A stretch of DNA of 38,968 nucleotides from Phycisphaerales bacterium (lineage in GTDB: Bacteria > Planctomycetota > Phycisphaerae > Phycisphaerales > UBA1924): assembly GCA_028279375.1 (NCBI GenBank), contig JANQNW010000026.1, positions 1-38,968 on the forward strand. Direction: 5' to 3'. Both the position numbers and the translations under genes were made by a program. Positions within the stretch are counted from its first letter, which is position 1, and each line of letters begins with the position of its first letter. Of this stretch, positions 29,059 to 37,025 are shown in pieces. Below the pieces are notes generated by a model. That model was given only the letters and a program-made list of their open reading frames with translations, did no database searches and had not been told where the DNA came from.

Positions 29059-29613
29059 CTAGCGCGTGAGCTCCCAGACAAGATGACTCAGTTCCGGCGC
29101 GATGAGCTTCTCCATCGCAGTCTCCACCGCGTTCTTCGATCCCGGCATACAGAAGATCAGCACGCCTGCGCCGCGCTCGCCTTCGACTGCGCGCCGGCGC
29201 ATCACGCCCGCTGTCGCCCGGCTCAGCATCGCGGCGCCGCCCACCTCGTGATAACTCAGCATCCGGAAGAGCTCGCCGAATCCCTCGAGCTCCGGATCGA
29301 GTCGCCGCCGAACAACGTCAATCGTCGAGTCGCGCGTCGCAACGCCCGTTCCGCCAGTTGTCAGCACGGCCTGCACGCGCTCATCGGCAAGCGCCAGCCC
29401 GAGGTGGCCATCGATCGCGTCGGCGTCATCGCGCACGATCTCGCGCCGAACGATCTCGTGACCATCGCGCGTCAGAATCGACTCGATCAGGTCGCCCCCG
29501 TCGTCTGTCTCCCGCGTTCGCGTGTCGGAGATCGTCAGGATCGAGCAGCGAACGGTGGAGGACCGCTCACTCGTCGCGGCGCTCGCTCGATGCTCTTGGG
29601 TGGACTCGCTCAT
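29059..29613 (-). CDS. moaB: Molybdenum cofactor biosynthesis MoaB/Mog-type protein
   Basis: A protein of about 184 aa adenylating molybdopterin or acting in an early cofactor step. The MoaB/Mog fold is shown by CSILTISDTRT near the start, VLTTGGTGVATRDSTIDVV with the TGGTG loop, and the late LIFCMPGSKNAVETAMEKLI. The ATG at 29613 is preferred over an in-frame TTG nine bases earlier. It converges with the RsbU-like gene six bases away and diverges from acpS with a 44-base gap. No other molybdenum-cofactor genes lie in this window. Confidence 0.9.
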   Translation of the reverse strand: MSESTQEHRASAATSERSSTVRCSILTISDTRTRETDDGGDLIESILTRDGHEIVRREIVRDDADAIDGHLGLALADERVQAVLTTGGTGVATRDSTIDVVRRRLDPELEGFGELFRMLSYHEVGGAAMLSRATAGVMRRRAVEGERGAGVLIFCMPGSKNAVETAMEKLIAPELSHLVWELTR

Positions 29614-29657
29614 ACCGCTCAATGGTAGACGGGAGCGGCAGGCCGTAGCATCAGGTC

Positions 29658-30053
29658 ATGGCCATCGTCGGACATGGTGTCGATCTCGTCGAGACGCAGC
29701 GCATCGGGGAGATGCTCTCGCGTCACGAGGAGCGCTTTCTCGATCGCTGCTTCACGCAGGGAGAGCGGGATTACGCCCTCGGCAAGAAGCGGGAGCTCGA
29801 GCACCTAGCCGGTCGATTCGCAGCGAAGGAGGCCGTCATGAAGGCGCTCGCCAGCGGCTGGCGTCACGGCATGGCTTGGACGGATATCGAGGTTGCGCTC
29901 GAACCAAGCGGCCGCCCGATCGTCCGTCTCTCAGGGAAGGCCCGCGAAATCGCCGACGAACTCGGAATCGACGCATGGTGGCTCTCCATCAGCCATGTCG
30001 AGACCCACGCGATCGCCTCGGCGATCGCCGAAGGCGCCGGACAGGACCGATGA
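29658..30053 (+). CDS. acpS: Holo-acyl-carrier-protein synthase
   Basis: A 131-aa phosphopantetheinyl transferase that loads the 4'-phosphopantetheine arm of coenzyme A on acyl carrier protein for fatty acid synthesis. The metal-binding Asp9 is in IVGHGVDLVETQRI and the second ligand Glu58 in GRFAAKEAVMKAL; LSISHVETHAIASAIAE is the third conserved block. Size fits the trimeric AcpS type. No obvious ribosome-binding site is seen, the leader being only 44 bases shared with moaB. The SPOR-like protein gene follows on the same strand after 28 bases. Confidence 0.93.
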   Translation: MAIVGHGVDLVETQRIGEMLSRHEERFLDRCFTQGERDYALGKKRELEHLAGRFAAKEAVMKALASGWRHGMAWTDIEVALEPSGRPIVRLSGKAREIADELGIDAWWLSISHVETHAIASAIAEGAGQDR

Positions 30054-30081
30054 TTCCTTAACAGAGGTATACTCGCCTCCC

Positions 30082-30873
30082 ATGTCCCCCCGACACCGCG
30101 GACCAGCGCTGCTTGAACTCCTCGACGATCGCACGAAGGCGACGCTCAGCCGCCCGCGCACCATCGGCTCCGTCACCGGCGCCGAGGAGCCCGCCGAGGC
30201 CCCGCGCCACGCCGGTCCAGCTCGCACGCTCCGCATTCCATTCGGCTACCTCTACTTCGCAGCCGCCGGCGCCCTCGCGATATTCGTGCTCGGATGGACT
30301 GGCGGCTACCTCGCCGCCCAGCGCGGCGCCGAGAGCCGGGCCGCCGAGCGAGCCGGCGCCGGAGTCACGCCTGCCGACGACCCTGTCCTCACCGACTATC
30401 TCAATCAGGAGGTCAATCCCGATCTCTTGCCCGCCCGCGCGTCCGCGAACCAGGGGCTCGAGGTGCAACGACAGGTCGCCGGTTCGAACGGATCCGCCCG
30501 CGATCGTCAGGCCCGGCAGCAGGATGAGACCGCTCAGCCGGCGACCCAACCCGCGACGACGCCCGCCGCAGCGGCCGCTGACCGCCCCGATCCGAACCTC
30601 AACTACCTGCTCGTCGCCAGCTTCGAGCGGGACAAGGCGGAGCGGGCGGCCGAGTTCCTGCGTGATCGCGGCCTCCCGGCGGTCGCCATCCGAAGCCGTA
30701 GACAAACGCTCATCCCGGTCGTTATCCTGCGGGGCTTCCCCAGGGAGACGCTCAGTTCCCCGGAGGCCGTCAAGCTCAGGCAGGATGTCCTGGAGCTCGG
30801 TCGGATCTGGAGGACAAAGCAACGAGGAGGCGACTTCAGTGGCGCCTACTTCGTCAAGGGGAATTACTTCTAG
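30082..30873 (+). CDS. Single-pass membrane protein, possible SPOR-like domain
   Basis: A 263-aa protein with a cytoplasmic head of about 50 residues, one membrane helix (about 55-78, YLYFAAAGALAIFVLGWTGGYLAAQ-like), a low-complexity Ala/Thr/Pro/Gln-rich linker (about 140-175) and a C-terminal domain beginning LNYLLVASFERDKAERAAEFL. That domain resembles the SPOR peptidoglycan-binding fold (first strand, helix with the A-E-x-L pattern, then VVILRGF). If so, it binds denuded cell-wall glycan; planctomycetes have unusual cell walls, so this needs caution. The ATG at 30082 is chosen as the earlier in-frame codons overlap acpS. Only a weak ribosome-binding site is visible. Confidence 0.6.
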   Translation: MSPRHRGPALLELLDDRTKATLSRPRTIGSVTGAEEPAEAPRHAGPARTLRIPFGYLYFAAAGALAIFVLGWTGGYLAAQRGAESRAAERAGAGVTPADDPVLTDYLNQEVNPDLLPARASANQGLEVQRQVAGSNGSARDRQARQQDETAQPATQPATTPAAAAADRPDPNLNYLLVASFERDKAERAAEFLRDRGLPAVAIRSRRQTLIPVVILRGFPRETLSSPEAVKLRQDVLELGRIWRTKQRGGDFSGAYFVKGNYF

Positions 30874-30971
30874 CGGCCGACCGGGTGGACGCCGCTCTGA
30901 TGTGAATCGCACTCGATGGTCCCGACGACTCGATCTCGCCGGCGGCCTTCGTTCGGAAAGGATCGCTAGCC

Positions 30972-31133
30972 ATGAGCCTCGACCGCAGCCTCAAGACCGC
31001 GGGCAACCTGAAGCAGGAGCGCACCGTCCTCAAGCGCGCCGAGCGAATTGAGAAGCTGAAGGAGACGAAGAACGTCGACTTCGAAAAGCGCACCGCGCTG
31101 CATTTGCCCAAGACTGACGCCAAGGGCGGCTGA
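30972..31133 (+). CDS. Small basic protein of PVC-group bacteria
   Basis: A 53-aa basic protein, shorter than most gene-finding limits. It reads MSLDRSLKTAGNLKQERTVL, then KRAERIEKLKETKN, and ends in LHLPKTDAKGG. The N-terminal M-S-x-D-R-S-L-K, the R-x-V-L-x-R-A-E-R-I-x-x-L motif and the LxLPK end match a family of small basic proteins of Planctomycetes, Verrucomicrobia and Chlamydiae (I recall it as TIGR04137; not checked). An AAAGGA box lies upstream of the ATG. Its high charge suggests association with ribosomes or nucleic acid, but the function is unknown. Confidence 0.82.
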   Translation: MSLDRSLKTAGNLKQERTVLKRAERIEKLKETKNVDFEKRTALHLPKTDAKGG

Positions 31134-31163
31134 TCGACCGATCACGCCTCGCCAGCCGGGCCT

Positions 31164-31514
31164 CTACGCCGTGCCGTTCCCGAACGCCGCGCGGGCACTC
31201 TCAACATCCGGATAGATGTTCAGCAGCCGGTCCAGCCGCGCGAGCTGCATCGCCTGCGCCACCAGTCCCGGCACGCCCGCGAGCTTCACGTCGCCGCCGC
31301 GCTCGACCATCTTCTTGTGAAACCGCACGAGGATGCCGAGCCCGTAGCTCGAGATGTACGTCAATCTCTCACAATCGATGATGAGTTTGTCGACCCCGCC
31401 GTCGATGAGGGCGCCGATCTCTCCGATGAACTGCTCGGCCGTCTGCTTGTTCAGCCCGCCGTCAGCGCGAATCACGAGCACCTCGTCATCTGAGCTGTGG
31501 TAGTAGAAATCCAT
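31164..31514 (-). CDS. STAS-domain anti-sigma-factor antagonist
   Basis: A 116-aa SpoIIAA/RsbV-like protein. The STAS fold is shown by VLVIRADGGLNKQTAEQF, KLIIDCERLTYISSYGLGIL and the late strand-helix GDVKLAGVPGLVAQAMQLARL. Ser55 or Ser56 in YISSYGLG is the residue normally phosphorylated by an anti-sigma kinase and dephosphorylated by an RsbU/SpoIIE phosphatase. Two such phosphatases are encoded at 7433 and 27652, which makes partner switching likely. No kinase gene is found in this window. It is transcribed away from the aminotransferase, whose start is about 200 bases upstream. Confidence 0.92.
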   Translation of the reverse strand: MDFYYHSSDDEVLVIRADGGLNKQTAEQFIGEIGALIDGGVDKLIIDCERLTYISSYGLGILVRFHKKMVERGGDVKLAGVPGLVAQAMQLARLDRLLNIYPDVESARAAFGNGTA

Positions 31515-31715
31515 CGGATGCGTCCCTGCCTGGTGACTCGTTTGCGGAATCGTCGAGGCCGGCCATCCTAACGCGACGCTCCGCGCTGCATCGAGACCGC
31601 CCGCGCGCTTGGTTGAACCCGCCGTGCGGCGCGCGGATAATCAGGGCCAGCCGGCCGGCGACGCCAGCGAGCGAATGGCGCGATCAGGCCGGGTCCTCCA
31701 ACACGGGAATGAGGT

Positions 31716-32912
31716 GTGCGTGTGGGTGTCGCGACTGGGAATCCCATCACGAATATCGAGCGGCTGCTCTCGAAGAGATCGCTGGGCGTCCAGGCGTCCG
31801 GCATCCGCCGGATCTTCGATCTCGCCGCGAGTCTGAAGGACCCGATCGACCTCTCGATCGGACAGCCCGACTTCCCGACGCCGGCGCCCATGAAACAGGC
31901 CGCCATTCGCGCGATCGAAGAAGACCGCAACGGCTACACCGTCACGCAGGGCATCCGCGAACTCAACGACCGCGTGCGCGCTCTCGTGCAGGACGACGTC
32001 GGTTGGGGCGCCGATTCCGATGACGTCAGCGCGATCATCAGTAGTGGAACGCTCGGCGCCCTGAACCTCGCCTTCCTCGCGCTCCTCGATGAAGGCGACG
32101 AGGTCATCGTTCCCGATCCCTTCTTCGTGGCGTATCCGCACTTGGTGGAGCTCCTCGGCGGCAAGGCCGTCCGCTGCGAGACGTATCCCGATTTCCGCAT
32201 GAACACCGAGCGCGTAGAACCGCTCATCACAAGCCGCACGAAGGCCGTGCTCGTGAACTCGCCGAGCAACCCCGCGGGCGTCGTGCTCACGCGCGACGAA
32301 TGCGCGGACCTCCTCAATCTCTGCCGCGAGAAGGGCGTCATCCTGATCTCCGACGAGATCTACGACGAGTTCACGTACGAAGATGCGCGCGAGCCCGGAC
32401 TAACACGCGCGCCCAGCCCGGCGCGACTGCCCGATTCACTCGAAAACGTCCTCCTCGTGCGCGGGTTTGGAAAGACCTACGGCTGCACCGGCTGGCGTAT
32501 GGGATTCGCGGCAGGTCACCAGCGCCTGATCAATGAGATGGCCAAGTGTCAGCAGTACACCTTCGTCTGCTCACCATCCATCGCGCAGTGGGGATGTCTG
32601 GAGTCCTTCGCCTGCGATCCCGCCGAGACCGTCAGGCGCTTCCAGAAGCGCCGCGACCTCGTCGTCGAGCGCCTGGGCGAGGTCACCGAGGTCGCCCGCC
32701 CCGGCGGCGCCTTCTTCGTCTTCCCGGAGGTCCCGGAGCGCCTGGGCCTGACCGGTCAGCAGTTCTGCGAGCAGGCAATCGCCAAGAGCGTGCTGACCAT
32801 TCCCTCCGGCGTCTTCAGCAGCCGGGACACCCACTTCCGAATCAGTTACGCCGTCGCCGAGGAGAAGCTCCAGCAGGGGCTGGATATCCTCGTCGATATG
32901 ATGAAATCCTGA
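31716..32912 (+). CDS. Class I/II pyridoxal-phosphate aminotransferase
   Basis: A protein of up to 398 aa. The lysine that binds pyridoxal phosphate is Lys253 in RGFGKTYGCTGWRMGFAAG, preceded by Asp213 and Tyr216 in LISDEIYDEFTYE; Asn185 lies in NSPSNPAGVVLT, and Arg near the end is in FRISYAVAEEKLQQG. The early IDLSIGQPDFPTP and GYTVTQGIRELND match the aspartate/tyrosine/alanine aminotransferase group. Start: GTG at 31716, or GTG two codons later, which has a GAGG box at a better distance; no ATG lies near. The exact substrate is not resolved by sequence alone, though an aspartate aminotransferase is the usual assignment for this type. Confidence 0.88.
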   Translation: MRVGVATGNPITNIERLLSKRSLGVQASGIRRIFDLAASLKDPIDLSIGQPDFPTPAPMKQAAIRAIEEDRNGYTVTQGIRELNDRVRALVQDDVGWGADSDDVSAIISSGTLGALNLAFLALLDEGDEVIVPDPFFVAYPHLVELLGGKAVRCETYPDFRMNTERVEPLITSRTKAVLVNSPSNPAGVVLTRDECADLLNLCREKGVILISDEIYDEFTYEDAREPGLTRAPSPARLPDSLENVLLVRGFGKTYGCTGWRMGFAAGHQRLINEMAKCQQYTFVCSPSIAQWGCLESFACDPAETVRRFQKRRDLVVERLGEVTEVARPGGAFFVFPEVPERLGLTGQQFCEQAIAKSVLTIPSGVFSSRDTHFRISYAVAEEKLQQGLDILVDMMKS

Positions 32913-33052
32913 TCGAAGCGCCGCCTCCGATCAACGACCGGCTGACCGCCGCCGGCGCATACCAGAACCACCAACGCCCCCGGTCGCAGACCACGGGCGT
33001 CGCCACACGAAACACCGCACTCGCGTGCGCGTGAGAGAGGAGTTGAACCGCG

Positions 33053-34063
33053 ATGGCCATTCGCATCGGAATCAACGGCTTCGGGCGCATCGGGCGCCTT
33101 GTCTATCGCTTCTGCGCCGGGACGGATATCGAGATCGTCGCCGTCAACGACCTCGTGCCCGCCAACAACCTCGCCTATCTCCTCAAGTACGACACCGTGC
33201 ATGGCCGTTTCGGCAAGGAGTTCTCGACTACGGAGAACAGCTTCACCGTCGATGGCTCGACGACGAAGACCTTCGCCGAGCGCGACCCGTCGAATCTCCC
33301 GTGGGGCGATCTCGGCGTTGATTACGTCATCGAGTCGACCGGTCTCTTCACCACACACGAAGGCGCCAGCAAGCATCTCGCCGGCGGCGCCAAGCGCGTG
33401 CTTATCTCCGCGCCGACGAAGGACCCCGACAAGATCGGCACCTTCGCCTACAAGGTGAATCACGAGCTCTACGACCCGGCGAAGGACACGATCATCTCCA
33501 ACGCCAGCTGCACGACCAACTGCCTGGCGCCCGTCGCCAAGGTGATCAACGATGAGTTCGGCCTCGAAGAAGGACTCATGGCGACGATCCACGCTGTCAC
33601 CGCCACGCAGCCTACGCAGGATGGTCCGAGCAAGAAGGACTTCCGAGGCGGGCGCAATGGCTACATGAACATCATCCCGGCGAGCACCGGCGCCGCGAAG
33701 GCCGTCGGCCTTTGCATCCCGGAGCTCAAGGGCAAGCTCACCGGCCTGGCGTATCGCGTGCCAACCGCCGACGTCTCCTGCGTCGATCTGACGTTCCGTC
33801 CCGGCAAGGCCACCAGCCTCGAGGAGATCAACAGCGCCATGAAGGCCGCGGCCAACGGCGCCATGCAGGGCGTGCTCGACTACACCGAGGAAGAGGTGGT
33901 CTCCAGTGACTTCATCGGCGATCCGCACAGCTCGATCTACGACGCCAAGGCGGGCATCCAGCTCAGCGATCGCTTCTTTAAGGTGCTCAGTTGGTACGAC
34001 AACGAGGCGGGCTACGCCCAACGCTGCGTCGACATGATCCGGATGATGGCCAGCCGCGATTGA
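33053..34063 (+). CDS. gap: Glyceraldehyde-3-phosphate dehydrogenase, type I
   Basis: A 336-aa glycolytic enzyme oxidising glyceraldehyde 3-phosphate with NAD and phosphate. Starts [20 protein letters not shown]; the NAD adenosine-binding acidic residue is in IVAVNDLVP; the catalytic cysteine is Cys153 in [12 protein letters not shown], and the [14 protein letters not shown] segment contains the activating histidine. The substrate-binding [22 protein letters not shown] and WYDNEAGYA near the end are classic. GAGAGGAG lies just ahead of the ATG. With pyruvate kinase at the left edge, two glycolytic genes are in this window but far apart. A strong terminator follows. Confidence 0.98.
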   Translation: MAIRIGINGFGRIGRLVYRFCAGTDIEIVAVNDLVPANNLAYLLKYDTVHGRFGKEFSTTENSFTVDGSTTKTFAERDPSNLPWGDLGVDYVIESTGLFTTHEGASKHLAGGAKRVLISAPTKDPDKIGTFAYKVNHELYDPAKDTIISNASCTTNCLAPVAKVINDEFGLEEGLMATIHAVTATQPTQDGPSKKDFRGGRNGYMNIIPASTGAAKAVGLCIPELKGKLTGLAYRVPTADVSCVDLTFRPGKATSLEEINSAMKAAANGAMQGVLDYTEEEVVSSDFIGDPHSSIYDAKAGIQLSDRFFKVLSWYDNEAGYAQRCVDMIRMMASRD

Positions 34064-34105
34064 GTTTCAGCATTCAATCCTCGGATCTGCCGAACAGATG
34101 ACCCT

Positions 34106-34141
34106 CAGGACGCGTCTACACTCGTAGACGCGTCCTGTTTC
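34106..34141 (+). terminator. Strong intrinsic terminator after gap
   Basis: Arms CAGGACGCGTCTAC and GTAGACGCGTCCTG form a perfect 14-bp stem around a four-base loop (ACTC), followed by TTTC. It sits 42 bases behind the gap stop and 28 bases before the next ATG, the best terminator seen in the window. Because the stem is nearly palindromic it may act in either direction, but no convergent gene lies there. Confidence 0.85.
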
Positions 34142-34168
34142 TGCGCCGCATCCCTTGATGGAGGCATC

Positions 34169-35410
34169 ATGAAGCTCCTTCCGCTTGTCGCACTGACTCT
34201 GGTCTCGTTGCTCGCCACGCCGGTGGCCGCCGCCGATGGCGACCTCCTGTGGTATCGCGCAAGCCTGAATATCGGAGATGAACAGAATCCGACGCGCGAG
34301 ATTCCGTTCCTTCTTGGAATCGCGAACGTCCAGGGCGCCAGCAAGGGAGAGATCCGCAACGGCGCCGAGCGCATCGAAATCGACGTCAAACGCCGCGGCG
34401 CCAGCCTGACGATCGACTTCCCGCACTACGACTCCCGCATCACCGCCAACTTCGACTATCACTCGACGCTTGTCGGCGAATGGCGCAAGACCGTGCGCGA
34501 CGGCAAGGAGCGCGTGCTCGCGCTCTTCGCCCGACATGTCCCCGAGCCGCGCAACGAGTTCCTCTTCAGCGCCCCCGGTCGCCCCCAGAAGATGGAGCGC
34601 GCCGACTTCTCCGGACACTGGGCCATGCGCTTCGAAGAGGACGGAATCGCCAAGGGCAGCTTCGAACAGGATCTCGCCGGCAATCTCTACGGCACGATCC
34701 AGCCCACCTTCGGCGATTACCGTTTCCTCGCCGGCGGCGTGGATGGTTCACGAATGCGCCTCTCGGTCTTCGACGGCGCCCACGCATTTCTCTTCGACGG
34801 CAAGCTCAACGCCGAGGGCGTGCTCGAGGGAGCCTTCTACTCCGGCAATCACTGGGTCGATCCATTCGTCGCAGAAAAAGCCGACAGCGATTTCGAGATG
34901 CCCGACCCGTTCTCCCTGACGAGCATCACCTCAGACGACGGCAAGCTCCACATTGATGCGCTCAACGAGCCGCCCTACGCAGGGAAGCCGACCATTGTCA
35001 CCGTCTTCGGCACCTGGTGCCCCAACTGCAACGAGGAAGCGATGCTGCTTCGCGAACTCTACGAGAAGCACCACGACCGCGGCCTGCAGTTTCTCGGCAT
35101 CGCCTGCGAGCACACGCAGGATCAGGCGCGCAACGAAGAGCAGGTGCGTCGATTCAAGGAGCGCTACGACCTTCCTTGGAAGATCCTCGTGACGAATACG
35201 AGCCGCAAGAGTGAAGTCGCGGAGACGCTTCCGGATCTCTCGGATGTCAAGAGTTATCCGACGACCATCTTCGTCAACGCCGATGGCACGGTCGAAGCTG
35301 TTCATAGTGGATTCAACGGCGCCGCAACCGGCGCTGCGCATGAGCATCTGCGCGACGAGTTTGATCGACTTGTCGAGCGCATCCTGGCGACGTACGAGCC
35401 GTCGAGTTGA
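34169..35410 (+). CDS. Secreted TlpA-like thioredoxin-fold protein
   Basis: A 413-aa exported protein. After a signal peptide (cleavage after PVAAA, about 22) there is a roughly 230-residue, beta-rich part without a recognised motif but with FLLGIANVQGASKGEIRNG and an EGAFYSGNHWVDPF end. Residues from about 265 form a TlpA/ResA-type thioredoxin domain: KPTIVTVFGTWCPNCNEEAMLL with Cys284 and Cys287, FLGIACEHTQDQARNEEQV and the cis-proline region SYPTTIFVNADGTVE. It should work as an extracytoplasmic thiol-disulphide reductant, perhaps linked to cytochrome maturation or metabolic redox control. Its stop abuts the stop of the opposite-strand thioredoxin gene (TGATCA). Confidence 0.85.
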   Translation: MKLLPLVALTLVSLLATPVAAADGDLLWYRASLNIGDEQNPTREIPFLLGIANVQGASKGEIRNGAERIEIDVKRRGASLTIDFPHYDSRITANFDYHSTLVGEWRKTVRDGKERVLALFARHVPEPRNEFLFSAPGRPQKMERADFSGHWAMRFEEDGIAKGSFEQDLAGNLYGTIQPTFGDYRFLAGGVDGSRMRLSVFDGAHAFLFDGKLNAEGVLEGAFYSGNHWVDPFVAEKADSDFEMPDPFSLTSITSDDGKLHIDALNEPPYAGKPTIVTVFGTWCPNCNEEAMLLRELYEKHHDRGLQFLGIACEHTQDQARNEEQVRRFKERYDLPWKILVTNTSRKSEVAETLPDLSDVKSYPTTIFVNADGTVEAVHSGFNGAATGAAHEHLRDEFDRLVERILATYEPSS

Positions 35411-36007
35411 TCAGTCTCCGTGCTTCTCGCGCAATCGCGTCGAGAGCCGGAGCAGCAGCTGCACGCGCTCTACCTCTGCCAGCATCTCGCTGAGCACCTC
35501 TCGAACCGGGTCAGCCGGAGGCGGCGCCAGCACGTTTGACGCCTCGCCGAGCGCCTTTCGCGCGATCGAGCGATACCGGCTGAGCGTCCGATCGCCGAAT
35601 CTCGACACGGGCTCGAAGTCCTCGGCGCAGAAGATCGTCACCGGCACGCGAAAACCGCCGCAGATCGGCATCTTCACGATGAGCTCGGCGTGCTCATTCC
35701 GATTGAAGAAGCGCAGATCGACACGCTCCGGGTTCGCCTCGCTGATGCGTTGTAGCGCTGCGCCCTGCAGGGCGCAGTCGCCGCACCAGGGCCCCGTCAC
35801 GCAAAGGATCCTCATATCGCGACCGAAGTCGCCGACGATGTTCCGCTGCGGCTCTGTGAGTTCGAGCAGGCCATGGCGCTCGCCCCACGCGCTCGTGTTG
35901 AACTCGCTCGAAGCGCGATCAACAAATGCGTCGAAGCGTTCGCCCTCTTCGAACTTCGATCGAAGGCCCTCGGCTGACAACAGTTCCATACCGCTGATCT
36001 CGCTCAC
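35411..36007 (-). CDS. Thioredoxin-family protein (tandem copy B)
   Basis: A 198-aa cytosolic protein with a thioredoxin-like domain. The motif is Trp-Cys75-Gly-Asp-Cys78 in CVTGPWCGDCALQG, a variant of the thioredoxin WCGPC seen in many uncharacterised bacterial proteins. VPVTIFCAEDFEPVSRFGDRTLSRYR follows, with the cis-proline. It starts with a GTG at 36007, three bases behind the stop of copy A, or with an ATG six codons later. The ends of both copies (LLLRLSTRLREKHGD here) are nearly the same, which proves a tandem duplication. No signal peptide is seen. Target and electron donor are unknown. Confidence 0.82.
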   Translation of the reverse strand: MSEISGMELLSAEGLRSKFEEGERFDAFVDRASSEFNTSAWGERHGLLELTEPQRNIVGDFGRDMRILCVTGPWCGDCALQGAALQRISEANPERVDLRFFNRNEHAELIVKMPICGGFRVPVTIFCAEDFEPVSRFGDRTLSRYRSIARKALGEASNVLAPPPADPVREVLSEMLAEVERVQLLLRLSTRLREKHGD

Positions 36008-36010
36008 GAA

Positions 36011-36583
36011 TCAGTCCCCGTGCTTCTGACGCAGGCGCGTCGACGTGCGCAGCAGCAGGTGCACGCGCTCAAACTCATCAAGCCAGTCCTGCGTGGTCGC
36101 GTTCAGTTCCTCGTCCGTCACCGGCGCGCCCGGCAGGGGGCAGGCGGCGGCAAGCTGCTTGGCCGCCATCGCCCGATAGCGCGAAATCGTCCGGTCGCCC
36201 AGCATGCTCACGAACTCGAAGTCCTCAGCCATGAAAAGCACGTTCGGCACGCGCAATCCCTGGTTGATCTTGATCCGCTCGGCGAGGTCTGCGTGTTCAT
36301 CTCGATCGACCCATCGCAGGTGGACGACGCCCGGATTCGCCTCCGCGATCCGCTGCAGCATCGGCCCCTGCGCGACACAGTCCCCGCACCACGTGCCGCT
36401 GACGACGAGCACCTGCATCTCGCGCGTGAATCCGCCGATCAGCGTCTTCTGCTCATCCGTGAGCGCGAGCTGGTTGTAGATTTTCGTCCACGCCTCCTGG
36501 TGCTCGGGCTTGCCCGTCGCCAGGTAGGCGTCGTAATCGAGCGACTGGCTGAACTTCTTCTCGAGGAATGCCGCGTCAAGCAT
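36011..36583 (-). CDS. Thioredoxin-family protein (tandem copy A)
   Basis: A 190-aa cytosolic paralogue of the gene at 35411. The redox motif is Trp-Cys66-Gly-Asp-Cys69 in VVSGTWCGDCVAQGPMLQR; VPNVLFMAEDFEFVSMLGDRTISRYRAMAAKQL and the LLLRTSTRLRQKHGD end correspond to copy B along the whole length. The first 45 residues are helical and polar (FSQSLDYDAYLATGKPEHQEAW). GGAG precedes the ATG by eight bases. The pair is transcribed together. The WCGDC motif (Asp in place of Pro) may shift the redox potential, but this cannot be judged here. Confidence 0.85.
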   Translation of the reverse strand: MLDAAFLEKKFSQSLDYDAYLATGKPEHQEAWTKIYNQLALTDEQKTLIGGFTREMQVLVVSGTWCGDCVAQGPMLQRIAEANPGVVHLRWVDRDEHADLAERIKINQGLRVPNVLFMAEDFEFVSMLGDRTISRYRAMAAKQLAAACPLPGAPVTDEELNATTQDWLDEFERVHLLLRTSTRLRQKHGD

Positions 36584-36670
36584 GGGGCCGGCTCCGTCAT
36601 GCGTCTGTGATCAATCCCCGCCGACGACGGCAGAGGGTCAGAGTCTTGGCGCATGGGAGTCGGTTGTCAA

Positions 36671-37000
36671 TCAGCCGAGGCAGGCAGCAAGACCGAATAC
36701 GATCAGAGTGATCATCACAGCAAATCCCGCGGCGACGAGCGGAGCGAACTTCCAGGGAATCTTTCCTATCCATCTCGTCAGGAGAGTAAGGAAGACGAAG
36801 TGAATAGCGAGATCGATGCCGGGGGACTGAATACCCCACGCTGCTTGCATCACTGCAGATGTGCCGCCGCTCAGCAACCCACTCAGGAACACAATGGCTA
36901 TTCCGGTTCGCACGAGCATGTCTTCGCCATTGACGATGAGATTCGTAACGAACGCGAAGATGAAACCCATCACGATCAGGATGATTATGTATGCAAACAT
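36671..37000 (-). CDS. Small four-helix membrane protein, unknown
   Basis: A 109-aa hydrophobic protein with four likely membrane helices: MFAYIIILIVMGFIFAFVTNL, VRTGIAIVFLSGLLSGGTSA, IDLAIHFVFLTLLTRWI and FAPLVAAGFAVMITLIVFG. There is no signal for lipidation and no recognised motif. Start is the ATG at 37000, 25 bases behind the mutS stop on the same strand. Ribosome-binding site is weak. Local composition is lower in GC than in mutS, partly because membrane proteins use more AT-rich codons. Function unknown. Confidence 0.7.
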   Translation of the reverse strand: MFAYIIILIVMGFIFAFVTNLIVNGEDMLVRTGIAIVFLSGLLSGGTSAVMQAAWGIQSPGIDLAIHFVFLTLLTRWIGKIPWKFAPLVAAGFAVMITLIVFGLAACLG

Positions 37001-37025
37001 GAATGCGCCCAGTTGGGCACATCAA

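Noticed and set aside
32846..34021. Minus-strand frame of 391 codons
   Set aside because: Antisense to gap, which is unmistakable on the plus strand.
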